A stretch of 64,000 nucleotides of DNA from Candidatus Poribacteria bacterium (GTDB lineage Bacteria > Poribacteria > WGA-4E > PCPOR2b). Below the pieces are notes generated by a model. It did no database searches. It was given only the letters and a program-made list of their open reading frames with translations, and was not told the origin of the DNA. Shown here piece by piece: positions 34,686 to 44,151 of the stretch. The translations under genes and the position numbers were made by a program. The DNA lies in the NCBI GenBank assembly GCA_022822785.1, contig JAJEAL010000140.1, forward strand, positions 1 through 64,000, given 5' to 3'. The stretch's first letter is position 1, and every line of letters begins with the position of its first letter.

Positions 34686-35714
34686 TCACGCTTTTTCAAA
34701 CGCTATGATATCCCGATGAATCTTACCGGAGATCCGCTCGCGTAGGTCAGCATCGGCGAAACGTTGGCGAAATCCGTGTTTCCGAATCAGATCGAGCACC
34801 GTTTCGCGCCGCAATGTGTTCACGTTATAAGCAACCACAACCGTTCCGTTGGGTTTGAGCAGGCGTTTCCAACTCGGCAGCGCGGCATCCAGTAGTCCAT
34901 CTAGTGGAATCGGCGTGAGTTTCTCGTTTCGGCTTCCGGCGCGGACTCCGTAAGGGAAATCCGTGATTAAACTATCGAATTGCTGATTAGGTAGATAGCG
35001 GTGCGCTTCTCGTGTGTCCCCATTGATAATCTGATACCGGTTTTGGGAGGGACCGTGTGTTAAGAAAAAGTGAGACGTTCCATCGTGAGACTCTTCAAAA
35101 TGGTTTCCAAGGCGCTGCAAAAGTTTTCGGAGATTTTCGGCACTCCGTTTTGAAGCGGTGGGTGAAATCTCTAGTGTCGCACCATCAACTCCTCTTAGCA
35201 CACATTCAAAAAGTGTCTGCCCATAACCGCCCATCGGATCTAGGACACAATCGATGGGTGCCCCATTATAACTGAGATTCAGCATCGCACGAATCAGGTA
35301 AGGCGACTGCCGGGCCGGGGATTGGTAATCAAACGCTTGGGGCGCGATGGTAGCAACCCAATTCTTGTTGAGCGTGAGGATTGACTGACGTGCTCCAGAT
35401 TCAATAAACTCACAAAAAGTATCGTAATCCTGCCGTAGCAACCCTGCTGTCCGTTGGTCCTGGTTGGCCGCCCTATCCTCCCACATGAACGTCTCAATCT
35501 GTGTCAGAAAGGTCAGCCATCGGCATCGCTCGATTTCTTCAGGGCTCAACTCACCTTCATGCCAGACGATAGTGCCCGGCGGATAGATCTCCGGCGTTGC
35601 TAACTCAATGACACGCGGTAGGAGGTTCACAATTTCGGCCTCAGACAACCGGCCGACGATTCCCTCGTGACCGCTGACCTGCTTGTATTGGAAGTAGTAA
35701 AGTGATGGGTTCAT
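34686..35714 (-). CDS. TRM11-like N2-guanine tRNA/RNA methyltransferase
   Basis: 342 residues from ATG 35714; a longer frame back to 35783 runs through a palindromic repeat. N-terminal domain of about 130 residues, then a Rossmann methylase of the UPF0020/TRM-G10 type. AdoMet motif DPMGGYGQTL is near residue 160, and the catalytic motif is TDFPYGVRAG (D-F-P-Y in place of D-P-P-Y) near 252. Probably methylates guanine N2 in tRNA; target not shown by sequence. Confidence 0.85.
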   Translation of the reverse strand: MNPSLYYFQYKQVSGHEGIVGRLSEAEIVNLLPRVIELATPEIYPPGTIVWHEGELSPEEIERCRWLTFLTQIETFMWEDRAANQDQRTAGLLRQDYDTFCEFIESGARQSILTLNKNWVATIAPQAFDYQSPARQSPYLIRAMLNLSYNGAPIDCVLDPMGGYGQTLFECVLRGVDGATLEISPTASKRSAENLRKLLQRLGNHFEESHDGTSHFFLTHGPSQNRYQIINGDTREAHRYLPNQQFDSLITDFPYGVRAGSRNEKLTPIPLDGLLDAALPSWKRLLKPNGTVVVAYNVNTLRRETVLDLIRKHGFRQRFADADLRERISGKIHRDIIAFEKA

Positions 35715-35740
35715 TTTAAAAGAAAGTGCAAAACGTAAAG

Positions 35741-35774
35741 AGAAACCGAGTTTTTTCTTGAAAACTCGGTTTCT
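35741..35774. repeat. 34-base perfect hairpin
   Basis: AGAAACCGAGTTTT (35741-35754) and AAAACTCGGTTTCT (35761-35774) form a 14-pair perfect stem with a 6-base loop. It lies just upstream of the methyltransferase start. A cut copy of the same sequence opens the window at 1-27. Confidence 0.8.
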
Positions 35775-35813
35775 GTTGCACAATTCCTTAACATGAGCGA
35801 AAAGAAAAAAGGA

Positions 35814-35843
35814 TTGACAGGAACCGAAAGGGCGTATTAGAGT
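35814..35843 (+). promoter_or_regulatory. Sigma-70-type promoter of the cytochrome gene
   Basis: TTGACA at 35814 and TAGAGT at 35838, spacing 18, 33 bases before the ATG at 35876. CAGGAG lies upstream of the start codon. Confidence 0.5.
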
Positions 35844-35875
35844 ATATCCACTTGAGACTCTCAGGAGAAATATAG

Positions 35876-36235
35876 ATGCGTGAACCCGTTGTTTGGATTT
35901 CAGTGATATTGGTAATCAGTTTAATGGTAATTATAACCGTTTTATTGGTGAGGATGCCACCAGCGACCCCGAAAATTTATCCAGCCGATAAGGGTCCCAA
36001 CTTTATTGATGTGTCCACCTATTCGCCAGAAATGCAGGAAAACTACAAGCTGTTTGAGCAAAAATGTAGTCGCTGTCACACCCTCGCTCGCGCTATTAAT
36101 TCCGAATTTGTTGGGGAAGAGTGGCGAAGGTATGTCTACAAAATGATGCGGAAACCGGGGTCGGGGTTGACACCGAAAACTTCCGAGCCGATTATTAAGT
36201 TTCTGATTTACGATTCGCAAACACGAAGAAAGTGA
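35876..36235 (+). CDS. Membrane-anchored small c-type cytochrome
   Basis: 119 residues. N-terminal membrane helix (about 7-27, no clear cleavage site), then a globular domain with one haem-binding motif CSRCH (residues 64-68). A candidate distal methionine lies at MMRKPGSGL near residue 90. Periplasm-facing electron carrier. Stands alone with its own promoter; redox partner unknown. Confidence 0.82.
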   Translation: MREPVVWISVILVISLMVIITVLLVRMPPATPKIYPADKGPNFIDVSTYSPEMQENYKLFEQKCSRCHTLARAINSEFVGEEWRRYVYKMMRKPGSGLTPKTSEPIIKFLIYDSQTRRK

Positions 36236-36339
36236 GAGCCAAATGCTAACTAGATCACAGACTCAAGACATCACAGCATTGCCATGATACTAATTCTCAC
36301 ACTTTAACAGATATCATGTTATCAATCGGAGATGCAGCC

Positions 36340-36478
36340 ATGAAACCTAAAATGACAATGGTCTACTGGAAATCGGATAAATTTTGGTTAGGAAAACTCC
36401 TTGAACACCCAGAAATAATGACGCCTATCTTTTAATGGCTATGGATGATGTGTCTGAAGAACATCAGGTAATTGACAA
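36340..36478 (+). pseudogene. HicB-type antitoxin remnant with internal deletion
   Basis: ATG 36340 reads MKPKMTMVYWKSDKFWLGKL, then LEHPEIMT, and stops at 36433-36435. In a second frame from about 36419 the sequence DAYLLMAMDDVSEEHQVI follows. Together they match the two ends of a HicB-like protein (partial RNase H fold) with the middle segment, normally a QGETLEEL-type motif, missing. No HicA partner is visible. It lies just before a nuclease-like gene. Confidence 0.55.
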
Positions 36479-36499
36479 GCACTCACAAGGGAAAAGAGA

Positions 36500-37105
36500 A
36501 TGGCATTCAGCGACTTTCAAAATATAGAACAGGTGATTAAGCAATATCCCCTCGAAATTAGGGGCGAGAACTTTATACCCGATGTGGAACTTGAACTGCC
36601 AGAACTGTTCATTGAAAATCTGAATTTTTCGCTGGAAATGAGATCTGTGGACGAAAGTGAAGCCTTCTTTCGTGAGAACTTTATTTTTCCATTCTTGCAT
36701 CAAACGTGGAAACGCCATCGGAAATTAAAACTCTGGTCACACAAGTCTTTAGTCTATAATCAAGAATTGTATGGCGAACCTGATTACTTAGTATCCGCTG
36801 TGATTGAAGGTGTCATTGATAAACTGATAAATAAACCCTTTCTAGCAGTTGCTGAAGCGAAGAAGGAGGATTTTACCAAAGGATGGGCACAATGTCTTGC
36901 AGAGATGATCGCTTGTCAAAAGATAAATGCAGATGAAAGCGTGGTAATTTATGGAATCGTTCCAACAGGGCTCGTTTGGGAGTTTGGCAAGCTAGAGCAG
37001 GACACTTTTACCAAACATATTTTCTCCTACTCCATTAGGGATCCGAATCAGATCTTTGGCATTTTAGACTTCATTTTTGCGGAGTGTGAAAAACAGATAA
37101 CTTAG
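36500..37105 (+). CDS. PD-(D/E)XK nuclease-fold protein
   Basis: 201 residues, cytoplasmic. The core has YGEPDYLVSAVIE (D95), then PFLAVAEAKKEDF (E119, K121), the D...ExK arrangement of the nuclease fold, with WAQCLAEMIACQKI after it. Similar proteins occur widely in cyanobacteria and other multi-repeat genomes, without known function. It follows a broken HicB gene, and the base composition is more AT-rich than the neighbours, so it may be acquired. Confidence 0.65.
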   Translation: MAFSDFQNIEQVIKQYPLEIRGENFIPDVELELPELFIENLNFSLEMRSVDESEAFFRENFIFPFLHQTWKRHRKLKLWSHKSLVYNQELYGEPDYLVSAVIEGVIDKLINKPFLAVAEAKKEDFTKGWAQCLAEMIACQKINADESVVIYGIVPTGLVWEFGKLEQDTFTKHIFSYSIRDPNQIFGILDFIFAECEKQIT

Positions 37106-37182
37106 GAATAGCTATTAAATATTAGAACACGCCAGCGGGGTACAAGACGGATTTATCTTCGCGCTTTGTACTTTCTTTTGAC

Positions 37183-38007
37183 ATGAGCCAAGAAGAGAGA
37201 ACTACGATGGAAAAACATATAATCACACAACCGGACGAAATGGAGTGGATCAATATCGCCGCAGGTGAGTTCATCATGGGGTCGGATGCAGCGCAGGAAG
37301 GTCGGATCAAGGAGCTTGACTCCGAATTTCCCGATGAGTGGCTTGCGCGCGAGCAACCACAGCGAGCGGTCTATCTCTCCGAATATACCATTGCGAAATA
37401 CACGGTGACCAACCGGCAATTCAAGGCGTTTGTCGATGAGACCGGCTATCGGACGGAACGGGAATTAGATGGCCTCGGCAAATCGATCTGGTATAAGCTG
37501 CGTGAAGCCCCACTGGAGGAGAGGCTTGATCACCCCGTTGTATGTGTCACGCGTAAGGATGCGCTCGCCTACTGTGAGTGGTTCAGCAGGAAAACAGGAA
37601 TCGAAATAGGCTTGCCGACTGAGGCGCAGTGGGAGAAGGCAGCGCGAGGCTGTGACGGGCGGATTTGGCCCTGGGGAAATGAATTCGACGAAGACAGATG
37701 CAATATCGCCGGGAAGGGGACAACGCCCGTTGGCAGTTATCCGCAGGGTGGGTCACCTTATGGCCTTATGGATTGCGCTGCCAATGTTTGGGAGTGGTGC
37801 CACGACTGGTTTGCCACAGACTACTACCACCATGCTCCGCCTCATAATCCCCAGGGTCCTGATAGCGGCGAATATTACGTGGTGCGCGGTGGCTCATGGT
37901 ATCGGGGACGACGGAGCGCGTGCAGCGTCCGAACTGCCGCTCGTTTTCGACACTACATCGCGTGTTACACATTCGGCTTTCGCGTGGTTAAGAAATTCGA
38001 TCTGTAA
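37183..38007 (+). CDS. SUMF1/formylglycine-generating-enzyme-fold protein
   Basis: 274 residues. WINIAAGEFIMGSDAAQEG opening, YTIAKYTVTNRQFKAF, LPTEAQWEKAARG, WPWGNEF, VWEWCHDW and the RGGSWYRGRRSACSVRTAAR ending all fit the SUMF1/EgtB/PvdO family. True FGEs use two cysteines at the active site. Here only the cysteine in SACSVR is at the expected place, so formylglycine production is doubtful. A second ATG at 37207 is possible. No sulfatase gene is visible nearby. Confidence 0.85.
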   Translation: MSQEERTTMEKHIITQPDEMEWINIAAGEFIMGSDAAQEGRIKELDSEFPDEWLAREQPQRAVYLSEYTIAKYTVTNRQFKAFVDETGYRTERELDGLGKSIWYKLREAPLEERLDHPVVCVTRKDALAYCEWFSRKTGIEIGLPTEAQWEKAARGCDGRIWPWGNEFDEDRCNIAGKGTTPVGSYPQGGSPYGLMDCAANVWEWCHDWFATDYYHHAPPHNPQGPDSGEYYVVRGGSWYRGRRSACSVRTAARFRHYIACYTFGFRVVKKFDL

Positions 38008-38082
38008 ATTTCTGATGTACAATTCGCCTCCCAAGTTGTATATAGCTTTTGGAATTTCCAATCCTTATAAAGGAGAGAGTCT

Positions 38083-39945
38083 ATGAACAAACAATTTCTT
38101 CGTTTCACCATTTTTCTATTGATGTGCCTTATTCTACCGTTGAGTGTAACGGCACAAGTTGTAGAAATTCCTGATCCAGGTCTTCGGGAAGCATTCGAGG
38201 AGGCTCTTGGCAAGTCTCCGGGGACACCAATTACGGTAAATGATATGCTAACTGTAAAATCGATTGATCGATGGGGTTGGGGATCTGGTCCCAATATAAG
38301 CAATCTAACAGGACTTGAGGCTGCAAACAATTTAGAACATTTGACAATTGCCCACAGATCCGTATCAGATCTATCGCCGCTTGCAGGATTGACACGCCTT
38401 AGATTGCTATATTTGGGGCATAACGCGATATCAGACATCTCACCACTTGCGGGATTAACTAGTCTCAGCACTCTACTTTTTTATGGTAACAAGGTATCTG
38501 ACCTCTCGCCGCTTGCAGGATTAACTAACTTAAAACATCTGAATATTCATAGCAACTCCATTTCGGACCTCTCGCCGCTTGCAAGATTAACCAACTTAGA
38601 CTCTCTAGTTCTTGACAAGAACTCCTTTTCAGATCTATCACCGCTCGGAGGACTAACCAACCTAGAGACACTGTTTCTTCGTCGTAACTCCATCTCAGAT
38701 TTGTCATCAATTACGGGATTGACGAAACTGGAAACATTGTATCTTAGCAATAACGCTATCTCCGATTTATCGCCGCTCGTAGCAAACACGGGGTTGGGAG
38801 AGGGAGATACGATTTTCCTATTTGGAAATCCTTTGAGCACCATCTCAATCGACACACACATCCCCACCCTCCGGAGTAGAGGCGTCACGGTGCATCGAAC
38901 AACGCTCTACTTGCCCACTATCACCCCTGTCAGTGTTGGAGAAGCGTTCACGCTCGATCTTATCATCGAAGATGTAGTCGATTTAGCGGGATGGCAACTC
39001 GATATCGAATTTAATTCTGCGGTGCTTTCAGCCATTTCTGTGGCCGAGGGCAATTTTCTTTCAAAGGAGGGTGGACAGACTTTCTTTTCGAGCGGCACCA
39101 TTGATAACGCCAACGGCAAAATCAACGCCGTCAGCGCAGCGTTTCTTGGCATCGGTGATATCAGCGGAACAGGGATACTACTTTCAGTAACCTTTGAATC
39201 AAAGGCAGCCGGAGAAGGACGAGTAAAACTGCACAGTATCCAACTCAGTTCGGTCGATAGAGACGACATTCCCAATGAGATTGCGGCTTATCCGTTTGAC
39301 TTCAAACCCCGCTATGATGTCAATAAGGATGGACTGTTGAACATTCTGGACTTGATTAGCGTGAGCCAGAACTTGAGCCAAGCCAATCCACAAACGGATG
39401 TCGACGGGGACGGAACGGTTACTATTTTTGACCTCATCGCTGTCGCCCAACACCTAGGTGAATCAATAACCTCCTTAGCGCCGGGTATAGGGCTGTGGTG
39501 GCACCTACCTGTCCTTGATTCTACAACAATCCAAAGGTGGATTGAGATGGCATACGCCGCAGATGACGGATCGGAAACCTTTCGGCAAGGTATCGCCTAT
39601 CTCAAACGATTGCTCTGGACCGTAAAGAATGCAGATGGGCATTCCTTACCTAGCAAAACCGCGCTGCTCGTAAACTACCCCAATCCATTTAACCCGGAGA
39701 CGTGGATTCCATATCAACTCGCCCACGCTGCCGATGTTACACTTACGATTTATGACACAAAGGGGATACTAGTGCGTCAACTGAATTTAGGATATCAGAT
39801 GGCAGGCTATTACACAGATAGGACAAAAGCTGCCTATTGGGATGGACGCAACAACTTGGGCGAGGCGGTCGGAAGCGGGGTTTATTTCTACCAGTTAGAA
39901 ACGGGGGATTATTCTGCTACGCGAAAGATGGTAATTCTGAAATAA
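38083..39945 (+). CDS. Secreted LRR-cohesin-dockerin protein with FlgD-like C-terminal sorting domain
   Basis: 620 residues. Signal peptide (1-24), then about seven 22-residue leucine-rich repeats (about 75-260, units such as LSPLAGLTNLKHLNI). A cohesin-like domain (about 280-405, LDIEFNSAVLSAISVAEG) and a dockerin type I pair (DVNKDGLLNILDL and DVDGDGTVTIFDL, about 415-465) follow. The C-terminal beta domain begins YPNPFNPETWIPYQL and ends GVYFYQLETGDYSATRKMVI. Calcium loops should bind Ca2+. Cohesin and dockerin on one chain could let copies assemble on the cell surface. SD AAAGGAGAG. Confidence 0.9.
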   Translation: MNKQFLRFTIFLLMCLILPLSVTAQVVEIPDPGLREAFEEALGKSPGTPITVNDMLTVKSIDRWGWGSGPNISNLTGLEAANNLEHLTIAHRSVSDLSPLAGLTRLRLLYLGHNAISDISPLAGLTSLSTLLFYGNKVSDLSPLAGLTNLKHLNIHSNSISDLSPLARLTNLDSLVLDKNSFSDLSPLGGLTNLETLFLRRNSISDLSSITGLTKLETLYLSNNAISDLSPLVANTGLGEGDTIFLFGNPLSTISIDTHIPTLRSRGVTVHRTTLYLPTITPVSVGEAFTLDLIIEDVVDLAGWQLDIEFNSAVLSAISVAEGNFLSKEGGQTFFSSGTIDNANGKINAVSAAFLGIGDISGTGILLSVTFESKAAGEGRVKLHSIQLSSVDRDDIPNEIAAYPFDFKPRYDVNKDGLLNILDLISVSQNLSQANPQTDVDGDGTVTIFDLIAVAQHLGESITSLAPGIGLWWHLPVLDSTTIQRWIEMAYAADDGSETFRQGIAYLKRLLWTVKNADGHSLPSKTALLVNYPNPFNPETWIPYQLAHAADVTLTIYDTKGILVRQLNLGYQMAGYYTDRTKAAYWDGRNNLGEAVGSGVYFYQLETGDYSATRKMVILK

Positions 39946-40165
39946 CCCGTATCACTTAGGATTTGCGCATTTCAGCGCAGCTAGCTGGCGCGGGGCAAGT
40001 CCGAAAAGGATCTCCGATGAATCGAGAGCAGGCCCATACCGGGGCTGCCCCGCCTCCGGTGCGCTGCGTAGGACCTATCGCTCTTTCGTCCAGTCACAAT
40101 TACCATTTACAATTAGGCAAGCCGTATGCGGTGAAAATCACAGAACGGTTTAGATAGGAGGAAAA

Positions 40166-41221
40166 TTGCAAAAGACAGACGATAAAATCAGAATTGAATC
40201 TGAACCTTTTCGCCAGTTTACAAGCGCACTCTATCAAAGTGCTGACGTTTCTAAAAACGATGCGGATGCCGTTTCTGGGATGCAGGTTGACACCGATGAG
40301 CGGGGTGTGTTTTCCCACGGCACTCGCGCCCTGCCCGGCTATGTGCGCGGCATCCTCAACAGCGAAATCAATCCGAAGCCGGCACCACAGGTCCTGACGG
40401 ATGCGCCGAGCACCGCGCTCATTGATGCGGATAACAGCCTTGGCCATGTCGCTGGGATATACGCAATGAATATGGCAATCGAAAAGGCTGATGCCACAGG
40501 GTTTGCATCGGTTGCGGTCCGCAATAGCAACCATTACGGTGCAGCGGCGTGTTTCGCAATGATGGCACTGCCGAAGGGGATGATCGGCTTTAGCACCACC
40601 AAAACGGGTGGCGCAAGTGTTGTGCCGCATGGCGGGATGTCGGGGTTGCTCGGCAACCACCCCGTCGGATACGCAATACCGACCAAGGAAGAGCTGCCAA
40701 TCGTGTTGGACATGGCGGTTGGACAGATTGCGTGGGGCCATGTCGGAACGTATGCGATGGAAGGGCAGCAGCTGCCGCCCGGATATGTGTTAGACGCGGA
40801 CGGTAGACCGACCCAAGATCCACGCCAAGCGAGCGGGATGCTGCCCTTTGGTGGGTATAAAGGGCACGGTTTAGCGATTGTAATGAGTATCCTCAGCGGT
40901 GTGATGACCGGGGGACCGGCTGCCTGTAATCGGACAGCAGAAACACCGCCCGACTTGGCAAGGCGAGGGCATTTCTTTTTTGCGATTAAGATCAGCAACT
41001 TCTGCCCGTTAGACGAATTCACAGAAGCGGTGGATGCGGAGATCCGTACTGTCCGCAACGCTCCACGCGCTGAAGGCGTTGAACGCATCTATCTCCCCGG
41101 CGAGCTCGAATGGCTGCATCAACAGGATGCACAGCGTAACGGCATCCCGTTGCATCCGACACACCTAAAATCACTGGCAACACTCGCGGACGAGTTAGGG
41201 GTTGAGGTTTTCTGGCAGTAA
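40166..41221 (+). CDS. Malate/L-lactate dehydrogenase-family (LDH2) oxidoreductase
   Basis: 351 residues, NAD(P)-dependent 2-hydroxyacid dehydrogenase family (PF02615 type) that includes malate, L-sulfolactate and ureidoglycolate dehydrogenases. FSHGTRALPGY-like opening segment (about residues 51-60), VRNSNHYGAAACFA (about 117-130), FGGYKGHGLAIVMSILSG near 227. Starts at TTG 40166 behind AGGAGGAAAA, because no ATG lies nearer. Stop is four bases from the convergent DUF4159 gene. Confidence 0.85.
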   Translation: MQKTDDKIRIESEPFRQFTSALYQSADVSKNDADAVSGMQVDTDERGVFSHGTRALPGYVRGILNSEINPKPAPQVLTDAPSTALIDADNSLGHVAGIYAMNMAIEKADATGFASVAVRNSNHYGAAACFAMMALPKGMIGFSTTKTGGASVVPHGGMSGLLGNHPVGYAIPTKEELPIVLDMAVGQIAWGHVGTYAMEGQQLPPGYVLDADGRPTQDPRQASGMLPFGGYKGHGLAIVMSILSGVMTGGPAACNRTAETPPDLARRGHFFFAIKISNFCPLDEFTEAVDAEIRTVRNAPRAEGVERIYLPGELEWLHQQDAQRNGIPLHPTHLKSLATLADELGVEVFWQ

Positions 41222-41224
41222 TCG

Positions 41225-42553
41225 CTACGGTTTATATCCGGAACGGTCTGTATTGCCTCCGTACTTCATGGCATAAACGAGTAGGTTCGTCATGAAGCGA
41301 TGGACATCCGTCGAGCGGCGTAGCCGTAACATGGTTCGGCTCTCAATCTCTACCGTCTCCATCGCACACATATAATCCTTACGATTATAGAGGACAGCCA
41401 GTCGATTGTTTATGGTGATTCCTTTTTGGTATTTGAACTGTGTGGGTTTCGGATGGTTTTCAGACCCCCAGAAAACATCGCCGCCCGATGGTGGCAGGGG
41501 CAGCTGATAGTAGATGTTATAGATTTCATGGTGATGCGGCAGGTACTCCAAAGGATATTCGGGAAAGACTGTTTGCAGTTCATCGGCAACGATTGCGGCG
41601 AACAAGCCGTTGAATCCGCAGTCGTCGAAAAAGAGCATTCCTCCTCGTTCGACAATGTATTTTCGCAGCACCGCACGTTCCGATGCAGAAAAGGAGCTGG
41701 TTAAGGGGCCCTCTCTGGCAAGATTCCGTCCAACGGTGATGTCCTTGTCGTGTCCCGTCATGATAACCAACGGTGCATCAAGGATGCGCGTATCGGTCAG
41801 GCGAAGCGATCCGCCTGCATACTTCATATCGGCCCGGAGATTGGTATTTTCCCCGAGCCACTTTGCAAAGCTAGAGATGGCGGTCGGATCCTGCCACCAA
41901 TCGGAGAGGGAGTGTTTGAGTCGAATCAGACGAATATGCCCCTGAATCTCTGTGCCTTTGCCCTCAAGAACAGCGCCCAGATGGTTTTCAGGAACTAGGA
42001 TTGGGTTCTGCACATCAAAAGGCAGGTCTTCTATCCGACCACTTTGGTCTAGCACAAGGCTGTCTCCTATAGCTGTTCCCTCGTTTCCCTCACGCCGCAG
42101 CGGTGCCTCATGTGTTAGTCCTTCTCTTTGGACAGGCGCAAGCACTTTATCTATAGTCGGCATATTTCGATGGATTGTCGCGGAGTGGGTTGGAACAAGA
42201 TCCGCTTCCGCGGATAAATTCTTGTCAAGATTGACGGCTGGATTCTCACTTAACCTGGGCGGCTCTTCCCTCTGTGGCAGGTCAACTGCGAGCGGTGTCC
42301 CTACGGGTGCCACGGTTTGTAAGGACAGCTCCTGTGGCTGTCCGCTTTGAACCTCACGAGGAGACTGTATAGACTGAAGACGGACTCTTCTCGGCAGCTC
42401 ACGAGCTGATGACGGCAGCTTAACCCACTCAACGCTGATAGCGTCGTCTTCCACCATGCCCTGTCGAACTGTGAACACGACAAGGACAGCAAGGATGAGA
42501 TGAAGGAGCAGAGAAATCACCAACGGCATCGTTAATGGCTTTCGTCTTCGCAA
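41225..42553 (-). CDS. DUF4159 family protein with N-terminal membrane anchor
   Basis: 442 residues. One N-terminal membrane helix (about 10-28, LVISLLLHLILAVLVVF) as in TonB-like proteins, a disordered proline/charged linker (about 45-205), then DUF4159 (about 215-435). The latter has LADMKYAGGS-like, LVIMTGHDKD, GGMLFFDDCG and HRFMTNLLVYAM segments. Family function unknown; elsewhere it is encoded with MoxR, DUF58 and VWA proteins, of which this window has a VWA protein at 3584 and a MoxR at its right end. Confidence 0.85.
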   Translation of the reverse strand: MRRRKPLTMPLVISLLLHLILAVLVVFTVRQGMVEDDAISVEWVKLPSSARELPRRVRLQSIQSPREVQSGQPQELSLQTVAPVGTPLAVDLPQREEPPRLSENPAVNLDKNLSAEADLVPTHSATIHRNMPTIDKVLAPVQREGLTHEAPLRREGNEGTAIGDSLVLDQSGRIEDLPFDVQNPILVPENHLGAVLEGKGTEIQGHIRLIRLKHSLSDWWQDPTAISSFAKWLGENTNLRADMKYAGGSLRLTDTRILDAPLVIMTGHDKDITVGRNLAREGPLTSSFSASERAVLRKYIVERGGMLFFDDCGFNGLFAAIVADELQTVFPEYPLEYLPHHHEIYNIYYQLPLPPSGGDVFWGSENHPKPTQFKYQKGITINNRLAVLYNRKDYMCAMETVEIESRTMLRLRRSTDVHRFMTNLLVYAMKYGGNTDRSGYKP

Positions 42554-42638
42554 TGTTCTGCCTTTCTAAACCGGACGGGGCGGACAAATACCCTAGGACA
42601 GACTGTGAAGATTCGACGCTAGAGACGCTGACCTAGTT

Positions 42639-44057
42639 GTGAACCTAAAGATGCACACCATTCCAAGTAAGCCTCTACGTCAACATCTGCCGCAGCTACA
42701 GCTAATCCGTCAACTGCACACGTTTGCGGAAAAGCGAGGGGCCCAACTCTATCTTGTCGGCGGTTCCGTCCGAGATTTGCTTCTCAATCGACCTATCACA
42801 GACATAGATTTCGCACTCGCTGACGATGCAATCGTTTTTGCCAAAGCCTTTGCCGATGAAATCGGCGAGGCGTTTGTACAATTGGAAGAACAGCCACCGA
42901 CTGCGCGGATCGTTATCAGAGAGACACGGCTCACCTTAGATTTCGCTGGGTTTCGCGCGGAAACTTTGGAGGCAGATTTGTACCTGCGCGATTTAACAAT
43001 CAATGCGATGGCGCTAAACCTGTCATCACTCTTGACGAAACCGGAGGTGGATTTGATTAATCCGTGTGGCGGTTTCTCGGACCTCAACGCACGGACGTTG
43101 CACTTTTCGAGCGAAGGGGTAGTGACTGATGATCCGCTCCGGATGCTGAGAGTGTATCGTTTTGCGGGGCAGCTAAGATTTGAAATTCCGGGGGCAACTG
43201 TAAATCTCATTCGTCGGCATAGAGACCTGTTGCCACAGGTCTCGCCCGAACGCATCCGTGACGAATTGACTAAGATATTAGGCCTTCAAAACGCGACCAT
43301 CTATCTGCGCCGCATGGACGACACCCGTCTCCTCTCTCAAATTATCCCGGAAATTGAGAAGGGACGTGAAGCGCGTCAGGGTGCACTTGAACGTCGCCTA
43401 CGCGCCCTTGAAATGTTTGAGGCAAAACCGATACCGGATACGTTACAACCGTACCAGCCACAAATTGAGGCATACCTGCATGAAGGACTGACGCACGACC
43501 TGTGCCGACAACAGATTGTCAAGTTAGCTCTGCTACTGCGCGACAGTGGGGCCGAAACTGCCCTCCAAGCAACGAATCGGTTGCGACTCGGCAGGAAAGC
43601 CGCGCAGTTGATGCGCTGCCTTGTGGAAAATCGCTTGTACCTGATGGACTCGACGGATGGCAAGGGACAGATAACACGTCGGTCAATGATTAGTTTCCTA
43701 AGAAGAGCGGGAGCTGATTGGTTAGGGATTCTGTTGATATCCTACGCGAATATTAGATCCTCTAAAAAGAACCCACGCCGGACCGATGCACCACCGCTAG
43801 TAGAGGCACTACTGAAGCAAATTGTGGATTTTTACTATAACGAATTTGCTCCGATAGTGGAGCGCGGTAGATTAATCACCGGCGACGATATCTTACAAAC
43901 GTTTGGGCGGATTTCCGGCGTCGAAATTGGACGTGTTTTACAGCATATTGAAGACCTCCAGCTTGAAGGAAAGATTCAGACATCAAAGGAGGCACTGGAA
44001 GCAGCACAGATATTTTTAAGAAGCAATGGGATACGGACGTGCCCCCGTCAGCGCTAG
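42639..44057 (+). CDS. CCA-adding/poly(A) polymerase-family tRNA nucleotidyltransferase
   Basis: 472 residues, class II nucleotidyltransferase. LVGGSVRDLLLNRPITDIDF (39-58) contains the DxD metal pair (D55, D57). DLYLRDLTINAMAL (about 114-127) and DDPLRMLRVYRFAGQLRFEI (about 167-186) are the next motifs. Then comes a helical C-terminal body. Adds CCA, or in related enzymes only part of it or poly(A). The start is GTG 42639 or ATG 42651; no strong SD is seen. Confidence 0.9.
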   Translation: MNLKMHTIPSKPLRQHLPQLQLIRQLHTFAEKRGAQLYLVGGSVRDLLLNRPITDIDFALADDAIVFAKAFADEIGEAFVQLEEQPPTARIVIRETRLTLDFAGFRAETLEADLYLRDLTINAMALNLSSLLTKPEVDLINPCGGFSDLNARTLHFSSEGVVTDDPLRMLRVYRFAGQLRFEIPGATVNLIRRHRDLLPQVSPERIRDELTKILGLQNATIYLRRMDDTRLLSQIIPEIEKGREARQGALERRLRALEMFEAKPIPDTLQPYQPQIEAYLHEGLTHDLCRQQIVKLALLLRDSGAETALQATNRLRLGRKAAQLMRCLVENRLYLMDSTDGKGQITRRSMISFLRRAGADWLGILLISYANIRSSKKNPRRTDAPPLVEALLKQIVDFYYNEFAPIVERGRLITGDDILQTFGRISGVEIGRVLQHIEDLQLEGKIQTSKEALEAAQIFLRSNGIRTCPRQR

Positions 44058-44151
44058 CCAGATCGCCAGATATAAAAATGATAGGGTCCGTACATCGTAG
44101 AAGCACGAGAAACCGACTTGCCCTCCTTTGCACTACCATCTCCCATACCTG

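Noticed and set aside
37183-38007. Calling the SUMF1-fold protein a true formylglycine-generating enzyme
   Set aside because: Only one cysteine is at the expected active-site region and no sulfatase gene lies nearby.
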